Shown: piece by piece, positions 39,509 through 51,839 of the stretch
Layout of the letters: each line of letters starts with the position of its first letter
How positions within the stretch are numbered: the stretch's first letter is position 1
Origin: Sinonovacula constricta
Lineage: Eukaryota; Mollusca; Bivalvia; Cardiida; Solecurtidae
Assembly (NCBI GenBank): GCA_007844125.1
Contig: CM017562.1
Coordinates: 61,593,510 to 61,657,509, forward strand
Direction of reading: 5' to 3'
DNA length: 64,000 bases
Position numbers and translations under genes: made by a program
Notes under the pieces: generated by a model
Seen by the model: the letters and a program-made list of their open reading frames with translations, nothing else
The model's database searches: none
Told to the model about the DNA's origin: nothing

Positions 39509-42500
39509 GCTTGTTTGCTCGCTTGTCTAATTATTTTCAACATGAAGCCTATATAGTGCCGCAACCCCAACCAAAGCACGCATATTTTTAAGTTTAAACT
39601 TTCGAGTCCTTGCACGTTAAGAAATTGTCATTAGAGTGAACTCTACGCCAGGTCTTCCTATTCATAGAAAAAATTAAGCTTACTTATGGAAGTTATACCG
39701 TCCCAAATCAAATGTACTTTACTTGGTCCGCCTTTGTCCCACAAACCCTAAAATCGTTATATTATCAGTGCCGCCAGGAAATGATATCGCCATGCATCGA
39801 ATCGAGGGGTTTCTGCTCACCAGCCTGAGAAGACCGGCTGCTGGTAGCAAGTTTATCTTTAAGGCCAATGTATGAAAATGAGACATGTAAACATTGCTGG
39901 AATTGACAAACACGCTCGTGTTGCAATATCAGACAATGTAAGAAGATCTCCAGTGAATTGAACGTATTTCGGTATTCAATTCATGTTATAAGAATTGTAA
40001 ATTTGTAAGAAATATTTTCCTTTGGCAAACATATGCCATCGGTATCGCATTTCCATCTAACTGTGTAGGCTTTACCCTCGGATATTTGTGTCTTTAATTC
40101 GATGTGTTGTTTATTCGACAATGTATTGTTACACATAGCTTTTCTCACAACAACAGTTATCCTACTCCCCTGAAAAGAGAACAAATTGGGGATTTTTCTG
40201 TTTTTGAATAATGTCTCCTTTTGATGGATTTTGTCAATGTTTCATGTAACTATCATGTACACGTATACCCTTGTCTCTGGTAATCTAATGTTAATTCAAA
40301 TTTTTAACATATCATGTTATTCTTTTGTGATGTTGTCATGTGTATAACATTAACATAAAGGCATGTTATTGCCAAATTAATTATCTTTTTTCTCGACCTT
40401 CGACAATAACTTTAACAAACATTGTTTATTTTTCTATAAAAAAAACTATTTTAATCAATTTATTTGATTTTCTTATCAAGTTAAAAATTAGATTTCATAA
40501 ATGAAAGAATCATTTTGCTATCGTGTGATGATTATATTTATTGACAAAATCATGGACATTTGAACCAAAGTAAATAGGCTCCACGTATCAACTCAACAGT
40601 AAATTGCATAAACTTCCAGTTTGTTTATGTCTATCTTCACATTATATATCGAAACATGGTTAAACGATTCAGAGCCGAGAGCGCGTTTGATATAACCACT
40701 GAGGATATATGTGTGTGTTATCAAATAACCAACATTTTCTGTCTAGTATCCTTCCCTTCTTCCTTCTTCCGCTAACTATTGCCGAACAGTAGGGAATTGG
40801 GGATATAGTTACTTTCTGTAATAGTTGCGTTTTATATGGAATCAATATACAATACACACAATGTTGATACATTACGGGCTACCACGAAGATGCGCAATCA
40901 GCATGTGTTGGATATATTTAATGTTTAGATCTCATTTTATAAAGATAATTATTTTATCTCCCAAAATACTGTGTAAATGAAAACAAAATACGCATGTATA
41001 TTATTCAAAAACCATTATAGTCGCGCTGTAGCTTAATGCTTTTGACAGGAGATCGACACAACAACAACAACAAATATAAAATTAAGGAAATATAAAGGTT
41101 TAGTTCGGTTAGTTAAACTTGACATTAAGTATATTATACATATATATACATTGGCTTAAAACTGAAGGTTTCATTTCGGTTTCCAATGATTGTTTTAATC
41201 ATTCTATAAAGTCACCTAAATCATTGTAACCTTAATATCATACAAGAAACATTAAAAGTATATCTAAGAAGTATATAATTTGGTACTTGAAAATGCACAC
41301 AAATGTAAAATTGTCAGGATATTTTAAACACATTTGTTCAATTTTTGTAAATATTTTTAGTCGTGGTCAAATGTTTGCATATTTGGTATATTAAAAGAAT
41401 TGTTTGCTGTTGTTGATATTGATTTTGTTGTATGATGTGAATAGAAGAATAGCCTTTTCAACAGCAGAATATGTTTAAAAATGTGGCAAACTTCTGAGTA
41501 TCTTAGAAACATCGGCTGTGAAAATGTTACTGTACGAGGACGAGGATGCAATACAAGAATCATCAAACAAACTTCACGAGAATTATTAATATGAATGTTC
41601 ACAGTATTTTGTAAACAACCAAACATACGCACGGAGGATTTATATTTTGTAATGTACATAAAGCATTGTCTTAATTGAAAAAAAGGGCAACAGTAGTATA
41701 AAAAAATTGTGTAGCAGATGTTTTGTAAGCACAGTACCATGTGTTTAGTAAAAGCAATAGAAAGTCCAAAGCTTCTGCTGCAATATACACAAACTCCAAA
41801 GTTCAAGGCTAGTATCCCCTGTTTTCTCAATATTTATACTTTACATCACCACTGGTCGTGTTGACCTTTTCTATATACCGGTACAGATAGTTTACTGTAT
41901 CACCACATAGCAAGTCCATAATTGTACATATCAGGTATACATCTTCAAGGACAAATACATACATTAAATACCTGAAGACCCTGACTTCTATATTTGTTTA
42001 CCATGATTCTCTGAAGCGTGCAAAACTTTGTAACCATTATACCTTTTAAACGCTGCGTTAATTTCTCAAACTGTATACACTTACTTTGATTTTAGGCAGT
42101 GATATAAATAGTAATAAGGGCACGGAATGGGAACATAAACATAATCAGTGATAATCCAAGTAAACAGGCATTGTCTACAGCATCACTTAATAAAGCAATT
42201 TATTGCCCACTTCCCGCTTGTATCGAATGATCAGTTGCTTTAGTTACCTTATTAACAGTAAGTCTTTGTGATAGCATGACTTTCATTACATTTAACTACA
42301 TTAACCCATATCGAGTTATCTGTTTACTTTTACTTTTGTAGTTTTACAAGCAAAAACAGGAATGTTGTATCGGTATTGATAGACAATTTCCCAAAAAGTC
42401 TAATAAATCAGGGATATTCAGTAGTGGTTAATAGCGGTCTTTGATGTTTTCTGAATTACAGCCTTACGTTACTGCGGATAGGGTGGAACAGTAAGTCTGG

Positions 42501-42918
42501 CTATACTTTTAACGTTTCATCTTTAGTATCTCTGAAAGTATGCAGCTCTGGGATATCGTAAGTAAAATTGCGGAGAAAATACGAACAACTCACTATCGCT
42601 AGTAAAATAAGTAATAATTACATTCAAAGATACTTAATTCTCAGAATTAAAAAACACACAAAAACAAACCAACAAAAAACAACTTATTAATCAGTCTTCA
42701 GGGCGCCACGAAACAAGGAACTACTAACATTACGTGCATGTTTCTAGGGTAACGCTCACACAATCTTGAAAGAATGATTGTTTGCATCCAGGTGATCTCT
42801 AAATGCCGTACGTGAAATAAAAAAAAAATAATGAACTGAACTTTGCCATGGTGATATTTACTACATGTTTGCAATATCAAACAATGGGCTTGTAATTTGT
42901 TTTCATATTTTTCTAATG
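39509..42918. other. AT-rich stretch with one weak exon candidate
   Basis: Apart from the candidate at 39981-40178, no gene is supported. The longest repeat-free open frame of the window (41357-41830, minus, 157 codons) has no domain signature. At about 41024-41072 a TCGCGCTGTAGCTTAATGCT segment followed by (CAA)n looks like a SINE tail fragment. Confidence 0.35.
39981..40178 (-). CDS. Weak candidate terminal exon, unidentified
   Basis: On the minus strand a strong acceptor-like sequence (TTTGTTCTCTTTTCAG/GGGAG) is followed by an open reading GSRITVVVRKAMCNNTLSNK, then HIELKTQISEGKAYTVRWKC, DTDGICLPKENISYKFT and a TGA stop. It has three cysteines and two N-glycosylation-type motifs (NNT, NIS), so an extracellular protein segment is conceivable. 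An internal GAGG/GTAAAG could be a donor, giving a shorter internal exon. I do not recognise the family, and AT-rich DNA yields open frames of this size by chance. Confidence 0.2.
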   Translation of the reverse strand, partial: SFQGSRITVVVRKAMCNNTLSNKQHIELKTQISEGKAYTVRWKCDTDGICLPKENISYKFTILIT

Positions 42919-43182
<264 letters not shown>

Positions 43183-46100
43183 ATGTTTCGCAGTCTTCTT
43201 TTTTTTTAATTTGGGCTCGATGTCATGTAAAGAGGCCAATTATGTACAAATATACCCATGTCTCTGTAACCTAGTGCAATGTTAGATTTTGTTATATCAT
43301 GTTATACTCTTAGGACATTATCATAAAGCACCGGAAAACAAGTCGTTTAAAATATCGTTTAAATAACCTCTGTAATCATGTAACTGGCGTAATTACGATG
43401 GATATTTCTGACTTCTACTTCCCTAAGCTTTGACGCCCTCTGTCAATGTCATTCAAACGTGAAATCCGAATATCCCATGACTATACTAAAGCATATACAT
43501 GGATAGGTTATGGACCATATAGCTACTTGAACTTATTCTTTCAAAAGTCTATAGCTTCAGCTTCGACTATAACACATTTTTTATTAAATAATGTTTGATT
43601 GCTTTTAAGTAAACTCCGATATGATGTTGAATAAGACAGGATCGACTCTCGTACTATATTTTGATGTTTCTTAATTACTTCCCAGCTATGACATGAAGCG
43701 CCACAAACACAGCCCTCGGTATCACCAGCGACAAATAAGGCGTAATATACAGCAGTCCGTCGTATAGATTTCATGGTTTAACCGAATTGTCAACAGCACT
43801 CTATGAGACTGTACAATAAAGCACCGAAGGTGCACACATTTGTATTAGCATTTTAACCACAAGATTTATGTTGCGATTTGTCAATGTTTACATATATGTT
43901 TTGCTGTACAAGTATTTAACTTAAAGCGTGAATTAGGTACAGTATCGTGTTTATTTTTGTTTAATTTTTGTGCATTACATTTTCTGATATATTTATCAAA
44001 AACATTCTTATTTCATTAGCTTTATTTATCTAAATTACTTAACAAAAAGACCTATATGCACAAATTGCCTTATTAATACTTATGCAAAATAGTGTAAATT
44101 GTGCATAAATACTCTTAATTTTCACTATTTAAAGATCTTATTAAATATAAGTAATATAAATAGATATATATTCATCAAAAGATAAAGGGGTTTGGAAAAA
44201 GTCCCCATATATTTAAATAAGGTTAAATTTATATTTATTTATTTATAAAACATTACCGTAGGTTGAAAATGATTAAATCAACAATGCGGCCGATGTGCGA
44301 ATATTTGACCAGATCTCCCAAAGTTTGTTAGCTTTCCCCACCTCTATAAGCAATAGTAATGGTACACCTTTACTTACAATGAAGTTATGTCACTAGCAAT
44401 ATCTGTTACAAGAGTCAAGAATTGATATCCGTTTGTATCGAGTTTATTTAACATAAACGTTTTACCTTTTAGTCACGGATTAAGGCTCTTAAACAATTAG
44501 CAGAGACCCTGAGAAGCCAGTCCTACTACACTCAGGAAGCTGTTTTCATAATTGCTCATTTGCTGAAAATTTCTTAATGGAGCATCTTCTTACCTTTGAA
44601 AGTAGCTGTTAGCAAATGATTGGTATACTTCTTTTACATAAATGTGGCATAATCAAGATAAAGATGAGTTGTGCATTAGGTGTGCTTACTCAATCTACTT
44701 GATAGAATACTGTGGAAAATATGTCTGCAAACAGAGACAAGGCTCAGCAATTCCCGTTCTTTGTTGTATAAGGCAAAGACAGCTAGCTTATATTATTAGT
44801 TGAAATAAGACAGCAACTTTTATACATACACGAGTACTGTCATCAGGAAACGTATAATTTGGTTCCACATGCCAATGCTCTGTGCATATTGAATGATGGC
44901 GGAGAATATGGTGTGTAATAAATAAATATATCACATATACGATGTGTCGTCAACGAAAACAAAAACTGACTAGGGAACACCTAAAACGTATTGTCTGCAT
45001 ATTTCAGTACATATATAAAAGACTTACATAAGTTTAATGTATAGGTCTAATATAGTTTAATCCTTAATTTAATCATTTCTGCAACTAAAACCGTAGTTTT
45101 TACCCAGGATCCAGTCTACAATGCCCTATGTGTAGCATACACGCAGGATTAACAGCGTAAACCATATAACCTTTACTTTACCAACACAAAAAGGCTGTTG
45201 ATATACACTACAAAGGCATTAACAGAATGTGGATACAGAGCCTAAACTATTGCTTTAAAACATATTAATCTTTAATCATATTACGTTATTTCTTATACCC
45301 CTTTGTTTTAGCAAGAACAGTATACAAAGGTTGTTACACTATAAAGGCATAAGTAGAATATCGTAACAAAGCAACTTAATCTTTCACCATATCACGTAAT
45401 TTCTTAAAGAATTTTTGCGAGAATTAAATCGTCAAGATCAGAAAAAAATAGAAATTAACCCTGGAAACCTCGTCCTAATTTGTTCTTGTTTCATGCAATG
45501 AGTATAAAAGCGAAATATATAAACAATCTAGTTGTAGGAGCTATAAAATTGAGTATCGAAACAGATAGTCTCCTTCGCATTAAGCGATAGTTTTAGATCG
45601 CCCAGCGATTCGCAGGTATTGTGATAATCAGAGGTTAGCGATGAAAGACTAAATGGATAAGGTTTACACTCTAGTTTACCTTTGGTGAAGCTTTGCGGAT
45701 ACAGCTATCAAGAATAATGCATTACATGTAAATTCCTAAAAGTGTTTGCGTTTATGCCTTAAGAAAGGAAGAAATGAAGTTCAATGACGCCACAATAAAA
45801 CCAGGAAATGTAAAACAAAATATTATTTCTGCAAACATTAGAAAGATACGCCATGTAATGTTCTAAAAATTCATTTAGAACGGTGTAATTACGCAGCCTT
45901 TATTGAAAGAGATTGTACAGAAAAACGAGGAGTTTGTGTGTGGTGGGGAGTGGGGGGGGGACACGTGCCAAATCATGGGTGTTGGAACAATCAGCGGTAA
46001 CCCTGTGCGGTAAAAGGAAAACCATATAACTGACATATGCTTCATGAACTTTCAAAATGTTATTTATTTCAATGGTTCAATTTGCTGAGAAGGGTAAACT

Positions 46101-46810
46101 GAAATACGTAAGAGATTTCTGCAGTCTTGACCGACTCCGTGGTTATTATGTATGTAAGGCTCAGGTATGTATGTAACTGCGCTGCTGCCTATCGTATATT
46201 GACGTAGCTAAAGAATCCGTGTCACTTTCAATCACTGACTGTCGACAATATTTGCACATAATTTTACTTCTAATCAGGAGGTCTATACATTTTTACCCTA
46301 AAGACATTTTGCTATATTCATTTATACATTACCACACAATTATTAAGTATGTAAAAGTTCTGTATTATGGTTCGTATATATTTTAATTTTCAGCAGTAAC
46401 AGAAATTATTTACTCATCGCCTTTTAACAAAGGACATTTATAAAACAGTAACACAGTATAAAAGAGACAAAAAGAGCACGAAACAATGTTCAAATGTGGC
46501 CTCATATGACCAGAGAAATCTGTTATACATTGTTCTATCACAATAGCATTATTGTAATTGTATACCCCATTACTTTAATGAGAGAAAATACTGCATTGAA
46601 AATCTTTTTTTACTTACGTTGATAAAAATCATCATTTATGCTACATTTGGCATTATTTAATCGATTTCTCTGTCGCGCCAAATAGATACGTCGTTTATTA
46701 GCAATTTATTCAACATGCGCTAAAGATTGAATTTTATTGTATATTGAATACTTATTTTTTCAATTCACATTTCAAAAAGAAATATTATAATTGTTTTGTC
46801 CTTGTACTGA
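43183..46810. other. AT-rich non-coding stretch
   Basis: No gene supported. At 44055-44107 ATGCACAAATT and AAATTGTGCAT are near-perfect inverted arms about 30 bases apart. A G-rich patch (GGTGGGGAGTGGGGGGGG) lies at about 45941-45960. The 77-codon minus-strand frame at 43541-43774 is motif-free. Confidence 0.4.
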
Positions 46811-46985
46811 TAGCGTCCGTGGTCAAGTGATAAAGACATTAGACTGTTCATTAGAGGGTATCGGGTTCGAATCCACCATAAGAACTTTGGTAAGATTATT
46901 TACTAACATTACTTCTGGTAGTTACAGCATGCAGATAGGTTATTCCAAGGAGCAGTTGACGGGAGGGATTCATTACAATCAACTG
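46811..46985 (+). mobile_element. tRNA-derived SINE
   Basis: The head begins TAGCGTCCGTGGTCAAGTGA with an A-box-like TGGTCAAGTGATAAAG, then a B box GGTTCGAATCC at 46864-46874. The body follows: AAGAACTTTGGTAAG, a TACTTCTGGTAGTTACAGCA block, GCATGCAGATAGGTTATTCC, and AAGGAGCAGTTGACGGGAGG. This head-plus-body order is that of a Pol III retroposon. The head resembles the 23.7 kb SINE (both GCGTCCGT) but the bodies differ. The open frame across it is incidental. It lies about 400 bp from the 3' side of the receptor exon, inside the likely first coding intron. Confidence 0.75.
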
Positions 46986-47384
46986 TAAACTAATATGTTT
47001 CAAACAATATCGTTTATAAAGTAAATATAAAATTAACATTACCTTCGCCTGACACTTTATATGTGCATGTACTATATTGACGTATGTGTATGATTTATAA
47101 TGAAAATTAACAAAACATTTCTGTCCTACTGAGTTTCCAGGCTGACATACTTTTGTTGGAAGTTAAGTTGCAAAGTAAGAATGGATATGAGCTTAAAATA
47201 AAGCCTCGTGCTTCAGTATTTCGTTGTAATTTCTGGCTGTTAATTACTAAACCAGACTTGTCTTTATGTATGACTTGTACGTGTGCTATATGACTACATA
47301 ATTGGTAAAGCATCTACCTTATATACACATGTTATGATGATACACAATTTAAGGACTTAAAAATCTTTGATGAATTGAACATAC
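46986..47384 (-). other. Start of the receptor gene's intron after coding exon 1
   Basis: On the minus strand, GTATGT begins right after the exon at 47384 and the following sequence is AT-rich and non-coding. No second receptor exon (with the conserved TM2-TM3 cysteine region) is recognisable between here and the left end of the window. Confidence 0.5.
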
Positions 47385-47682
47385 CTAGTAAGTCTGCAAT
47401 AGCCAGGTTTAGCAGGAAGTTGTTAGTGACGCTCCACATACGCTGGTTGGGCACGATCACCAGTAAAACCAGTACATTACCGACCAGCGAAGTCATGAAT
47501 ATTGGCACATACAGAGAGATGAGAATAACTGTGCTAGGGTCAGAAAGTGTGAAGAGACTGTCTTGGAAGTCCTCAATGGTATTCCGGAACCACTCGTAAT
47601 CCCACTCATTCAGGTCCGCACTGAAGTCTGAAGAGTTCCACGTCAGGTTGTCCCCTCGGAATGGATCGCCATATATGGCCAT
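47385..47682 (-). CDS. Neuropeptide GPCR (rhodopsin family), first coding exon
   Basis: The exon encodes the extracellular N terminus, TM1 and most of TM2 of a class A G-protein-coupled receptor at the plasma membrane. The start ATG at 47682 has a good context (ACAATGG). Residues 1-50 are acidic with two N-glycosylation motifs (N12-L-T, N16-S-S) and an EWDYEWF cluster. TM1 spans about 51-76 with the class-defining GN(69)V; the short intracellular loop reads PNQRMWSVTN, and TM2 holds NLAIAD with the sodium-site Asp97. The exon ends after codon 99 plus one base at a donor, CTAG/GTATGT, so the intron is phase 1. Loop and TM2 resemble peptide receptors of the orexin/allatotropin/trissin-like group; ligand identity cannot be fixed without later exons. 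A minus-strand acceptor-like GTTTTCAG at 47834 could begin the exon with about 150 bases of 5' UTR. Confidence 0.85.
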
Positions 47683-47833
47683 TGTGTGGAATATGTACAG
47701 TATCTTGCAACTTCTTCACAACGTACTTAACAGTAGATGTACACACACCCTTTAGACAACGCAACGGAATCTATTAGTCACTTCTTTGTCTGCTTTTTAA
47801 GTTAAAAAGTAAGTAAGGAAAACATAGTATTTT
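47683..47833 (-). other. Probable 5' UTR of the receptor exon
   Basis: On the minus strand CATATGTTTTCAG/AAAATAC (acceptor at 47834-47836) is followed by 151 bases without a coding-like start before ATG 47682. This is inferred from splice-site shape only; transcription data would confirm it. Confidence 0.3.
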
Positions 47834-47836
47834 CTG

Positions 47837-49297
47837 AAAACATATAGAAATATTTACCCTGTACAATTATAACAAACTGTTATTTCCGTTCATGTTTATT
47901 ATCTGCAATGAATAAGGTAACACGATTAAATTTCTATATTATCCTAAATAAAAAGACAAAAGGTGTTGTACACAAACACATAAAATCCATGGATAATATT
48001 ACTTAGCACTCGCATGTGCTAATTGATTTGCGACTGTATGCTGAACTTCTGATCAAGTAATATCAACTTCTTGTTTATATCATGCTCATTGGTTTATATT
48101 TCCAACTTTTGTGTTCAGTTTATAAACTGTACTTCAACACTTCACATATTAACAAAAATTGAATTTTTAATGCAGCAGAATATCCGAAACAGAATATCCG
48201 AGAATAATTTGCTTCCTCTTTATAGCGATATATAAAATAATAAATGAGATTATAATGTACTTCGTGATGTTTACATCTTCTAGCACACCAACATAGTCAC
48301 AAAGATATTAAATCTCTCTCATCTGCATGTCTGGTGGCCACGTCCAAATGCGCATTAACACTGATATTTGTGTCACCCGATTTTGATCATTTATTGCAGC
48401 TGAGACCGAAATACAGCCGACATTGTTGACTGACAGTCATCAGCTCCAATATTAACCCGTCTGAAGCAGGTAAGTTAATCTTTATGCTAACGCTACCAGG
48501 TACCATTCTACCAGACGGCTCCCCAGGTATGTAGGAGGTAGATGTAATCTTTGATTAAAGACGAGCACCTGTTGCCATGTTTCCTTTGCCGATGCACATA
48601 CATAGAGTTTACTTGTCTAAGGTTACAGTAACATTACTTATCTTTGACAACAGCGGCGACTACTTAAATGCCTTCTTTCATTACGGCTGCATGCACCATG
48701 ACTTTGGCAACAATTCGTGCACATTTCATGATGCATGCTTTATTATTTTGCAACAAATGTGTGATCCTGCGAAAGAAAGAAATCTTTCATTTGTATAGGA
48801 ACGTAATTGTCTGGAATTTTAGGCATCTATTCAGCGTTTATGAAATCTAATCAAAATAAAATATGATATTTTGAAGTTATGCTTAACGACATGTCATGAG
48901 CTATTTGTGTCGATCTTCTGTGCTTCGATGGTTCTTCTATTATTTGTATTATGTAATATAAAACACAAAGAAACAAGAAAAAAATGTTGTATTTTGTTGA
49001 GATGAAATGTCGCCATTTTAATAGGAAGTTATAGACAGTGCACAGATTTTAATACTTTTATAACTTCGATTTCGTTTTGGAATAATAACAATTCTTTGAA
49101 GTGTGCAAAATTGTGTTCCATTTGTCTGCAAAATTAGGTCCTTAGATTTGTTGAATATACTTAACAGCTGTAAGGGATACATTATCTTTATAATACCTGA
49201 AAATGATGTTTTTAAAAGCTTATAAAGGCTTATGTTACTTCTTAAATCTTGCCGACTCACAATAAATGGTATATATTTATCTGTCTATACTTCTTTT
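47837..49297. other. AT-rich stretch upstream of the receptor exon
   Basis: No gene supported. On the plus strand TTTATTGCAG (48400) and GAAGCAG/GTAAGT (48471) bracket a 70-base segment with good splice consensus at both ends, and CCCCAG/GTATGT follows at about 48525. A short non-coding exon on the opposite strand to the receptor is possible but unproven. Confidence 0.3.
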
Positions 49298-49388
49298 TGT
49301 CTGTCTGAATGCCTGCCTGACTGCCTGCCTGCCTTCCTGTCTGCCTGCCTGCATGCCTACCTGCCTGCCTGACTGTCTGATTGTCTGC

Positions 49389-49472
<84 letters not shown>

Positions 49473-49503
49473 ATATCTATCTATGTGTCTCTATTAATGT
49501 GTC

Positions 49504-49549
<46 letters not shown>

Positions 49550-49565
49550 AATCTAGCTAGCTAGC
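49298..49565 (+). repeat. Compound (CTGC)n then (ATCT)n tract
   Basis: Impure CTGC/CTGT units (49298-49388) pass into about 165 bp of ATCT with a TGTGTCTCTATTAATG interruption present at about 49484-49500, ending in CTAG units. Blockwise change of motif is typical of point-mutation seeding followed by slippage. Confidence 0.96.
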
Positions 49566-51579
49566 CAGAGGCTCGTTAAATGTCATTTTGCCTGAACTCA
49601 TTTATTAAATGTTTTTATTAAATAACAACTCTTGTCAGATCCCCTATATAATGTTTGGTGTTTACAGATAATAAAAACGTGCTTAAAATGACGTCAATGT
49701 TCCATAAAGGTTGCACAAATGATGTAGTGTACTAAAGGCGTAATATCTGGCGCCATTAATATTCAATTTATTGCGGAAATACGAGGATGCGCCTGTGTAA
49801 CGTAATAATCAACGTAAAAGAAAAAAGATTCAAATTCTTCTCGTACTTGTATCATGGTAAAGTTGTTAGGTTCTTTACATGTTGCAAGTATCTGAACTGG
49901 TTTCGTATGTTGCTTTACAATAAGTCGCTCGATACAAATAACTATGTGATGTATCAATGGGCGATCCATTTATACTTTTATTCTATGTTTCTAACAAAAT
50001 AGTTCGCAACACTGGTATGTTTACTCGTTTATTTTTTCATTGATTATTGATTTTAATGACCCTTCCTTACAAAAAATATATATCAAAAGATATATAAGTA
50101 CATTGACTTAATATGGTGCTGCTGTAGAAAATTCTCGTGTACTTTTGACAGGCGGGATCTCACACTGCCTTTTGTATCCTAAAGTAGTACTAATTGTAGC
50201 CCTATTGTATCGGCTATAACCTCTATGTACAATATTTAACATACATATCTGACGCCGTTTGTAAAATGTATGCATAATTGTTACTTGTAACTTGAAACTT
50301 AAAACTTGCTTCAATTTAACCAAATGTTGTTAGGCGTATTGTGGATCTTACTTTTGTAAGTAACACACACAATTATGTGCATTGAATATATTAACGATGG
50401 CGTCACAAGGTGTCAGTCCCTTCTATATTAAGTCACAAAACATGTTTTTGTGTGTGCAAAATGTGCTTCAACATTGTAAATAATTCTGCATTTACTATTA
50501 CTATACCCAGCCGACGTCTGGACTGGAACGTCGCCTGCAGACCTAGATTTAGCCATATGATAAACAGTTTTAATAAACCCCAAACATAGAATAATATCAT
50601 AGGACATCGGTGTAATGTCTTTTGACTTTGTGCGTCCATTGAGGTTCATACATGTTATTTGTTAATTCAAGCGAAAGGTTTCTGCAACCAAGAATTAATA
50701 AAATGACATCACAATGAAATAGAAAGAATGATGAAATATACGTCTACATAATATGTGCCTAGGAATGCTTCAAAAGATAACATTGACCAAAACAAATGGG
50801 GAAATGTCATAAAATGTTTGCTGTAGACATACCAATAAACGTCCTTCATGAATTGGTATATAATTTGGTGCACAACATCACTTTCATAAAATCCTATTTC
50901 TGTTGCTTACATGCGCATCATTTTCCATAAGAGACAGATATTTGCACACTATTACAAGAAATTAAATATGTACTCAAGATCCAGCTGGAATATCGTTCAT
51001 ATGATTATCTAGGGCTCGAATAATGCATAAACCGTGTTCTTTTTACAAAAAAATATATCTAAATGTCTGTTTACGTTTGATAAAAGAACATGCCCTGGTT
51101 GATTTTAAATGCTTATTCCTATTGGGCCACAAGACATTTGTGCAATAACTGTTTGCGACAATTCATCGATTTATGGCATTGTTCAACTGTCTTATTTTAA
51201 GTGCTAATAAATCAGGCTATAAAGGGATGGCTTTACGTGTCAAAAGGTAAGGGTCTTGTCATGCATTATTAATTCACCAAGCTGTCAAACCTACGCTAGT
51301 TTTAGATCAAAACAAACAATAGCACGTAACACAGTTCAGACTTGAGTATGTCCATGACAATATATCTGCCTCATGGTTTGCATTCTGCTTGTTTTGTCTT
51401 GTCATGAATAATTCACAAAAATGTGACCAGATGGCGATAATTGTCACTGCCAGCTGAAAATAGTTTTCAGTAATTATAAAATTATCAGAATAGTGTCAAT
51501 GTCAATATTAAACGAATCCTTTGGAAATAAAGTGTAGGTGAAATCGCAAACTGTCTTTAAATATTGTTGATTAGAAAGC
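49566..51579. other. AT-rich non-coding stretch
   Basis: No supported gene. The minus-strand segment 50428-50649 is open in two frames but has no family resemblance. Confidence 0.4.
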
Positions 51580-51725
51580 TTGGGGTCCGAATTTAGGCCA
51601 GCTGGGTCAAGGTCAAGGTCAATGTAACTATTACTGAAAATAGAAAACCCGTTTCCGTTTAATGATTGTTAAATCGTTGAAACCTGGCTTCGTGGCATGG
51701 CCACGTCTTTCATTTGTTAAACATG
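51580..51725 (+). repeat. Dispersed repeat fragment with GGTCAAGGTCAA motif
   Basis: TTGGGGTCCGAATTTAGGCC, then GCTGGGTCAAGGTCAAGGTC, then ATTACTGAAAATAGAAAACC and CGTTTCCGTTTAATGATTG. I recall this block order as a common bivalve dispersed repeat; it may be related to the GGGTCAAAA-containing units at 19.5-20.1 kb. Only one copy is present here, so this rests on memory. Confidence 0.4.
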
Positions 51726-51828
51726 TCCTGTCTTAATTTTCTGTTTAGATCCGCATCACAGTGCAAATATTACACCGACCTATCTTACATTTTCACTGTG
51801 GAAACGATTTCATTCACATTATCGTGCT

Positions 51829-51834
51829 CTTACC
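51829..51834 (-). promoter_or_regulatory. Minus-strand splice-donor-like site
   Basis: GACGCAG/GTAAGAGC on the minus strand, with the exon side ending at 51834, fits the donor consensus. It lies about 4 kb upstream of the receptor exon on its strand, so it could close a 5' non-coding exon of that gene. A second donor-like CAACAG/GTAAAC is at about 51932. No transcript evidence. Confidence 0.2.
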
Positions 51835-51839
51835 TGCGT

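Noticed and set aside
41357..41830. 157-codon minus-strand open frame as a gene
   Set aside because: No domain, poor start context and no splice or coding signature; a frame of this length can arise by chance in 64 kb.
43541..43774. Second exon of the receptor gene
   Set aside because: The translation lacks the TM2 end, ECL1 tryptophan and TM3 cysteine expected of a class A receptor.
46811..46880. Functional tRNA gene
   Set aside because: B box present, but the acceptor stem does not pair and a retroposon body continues.
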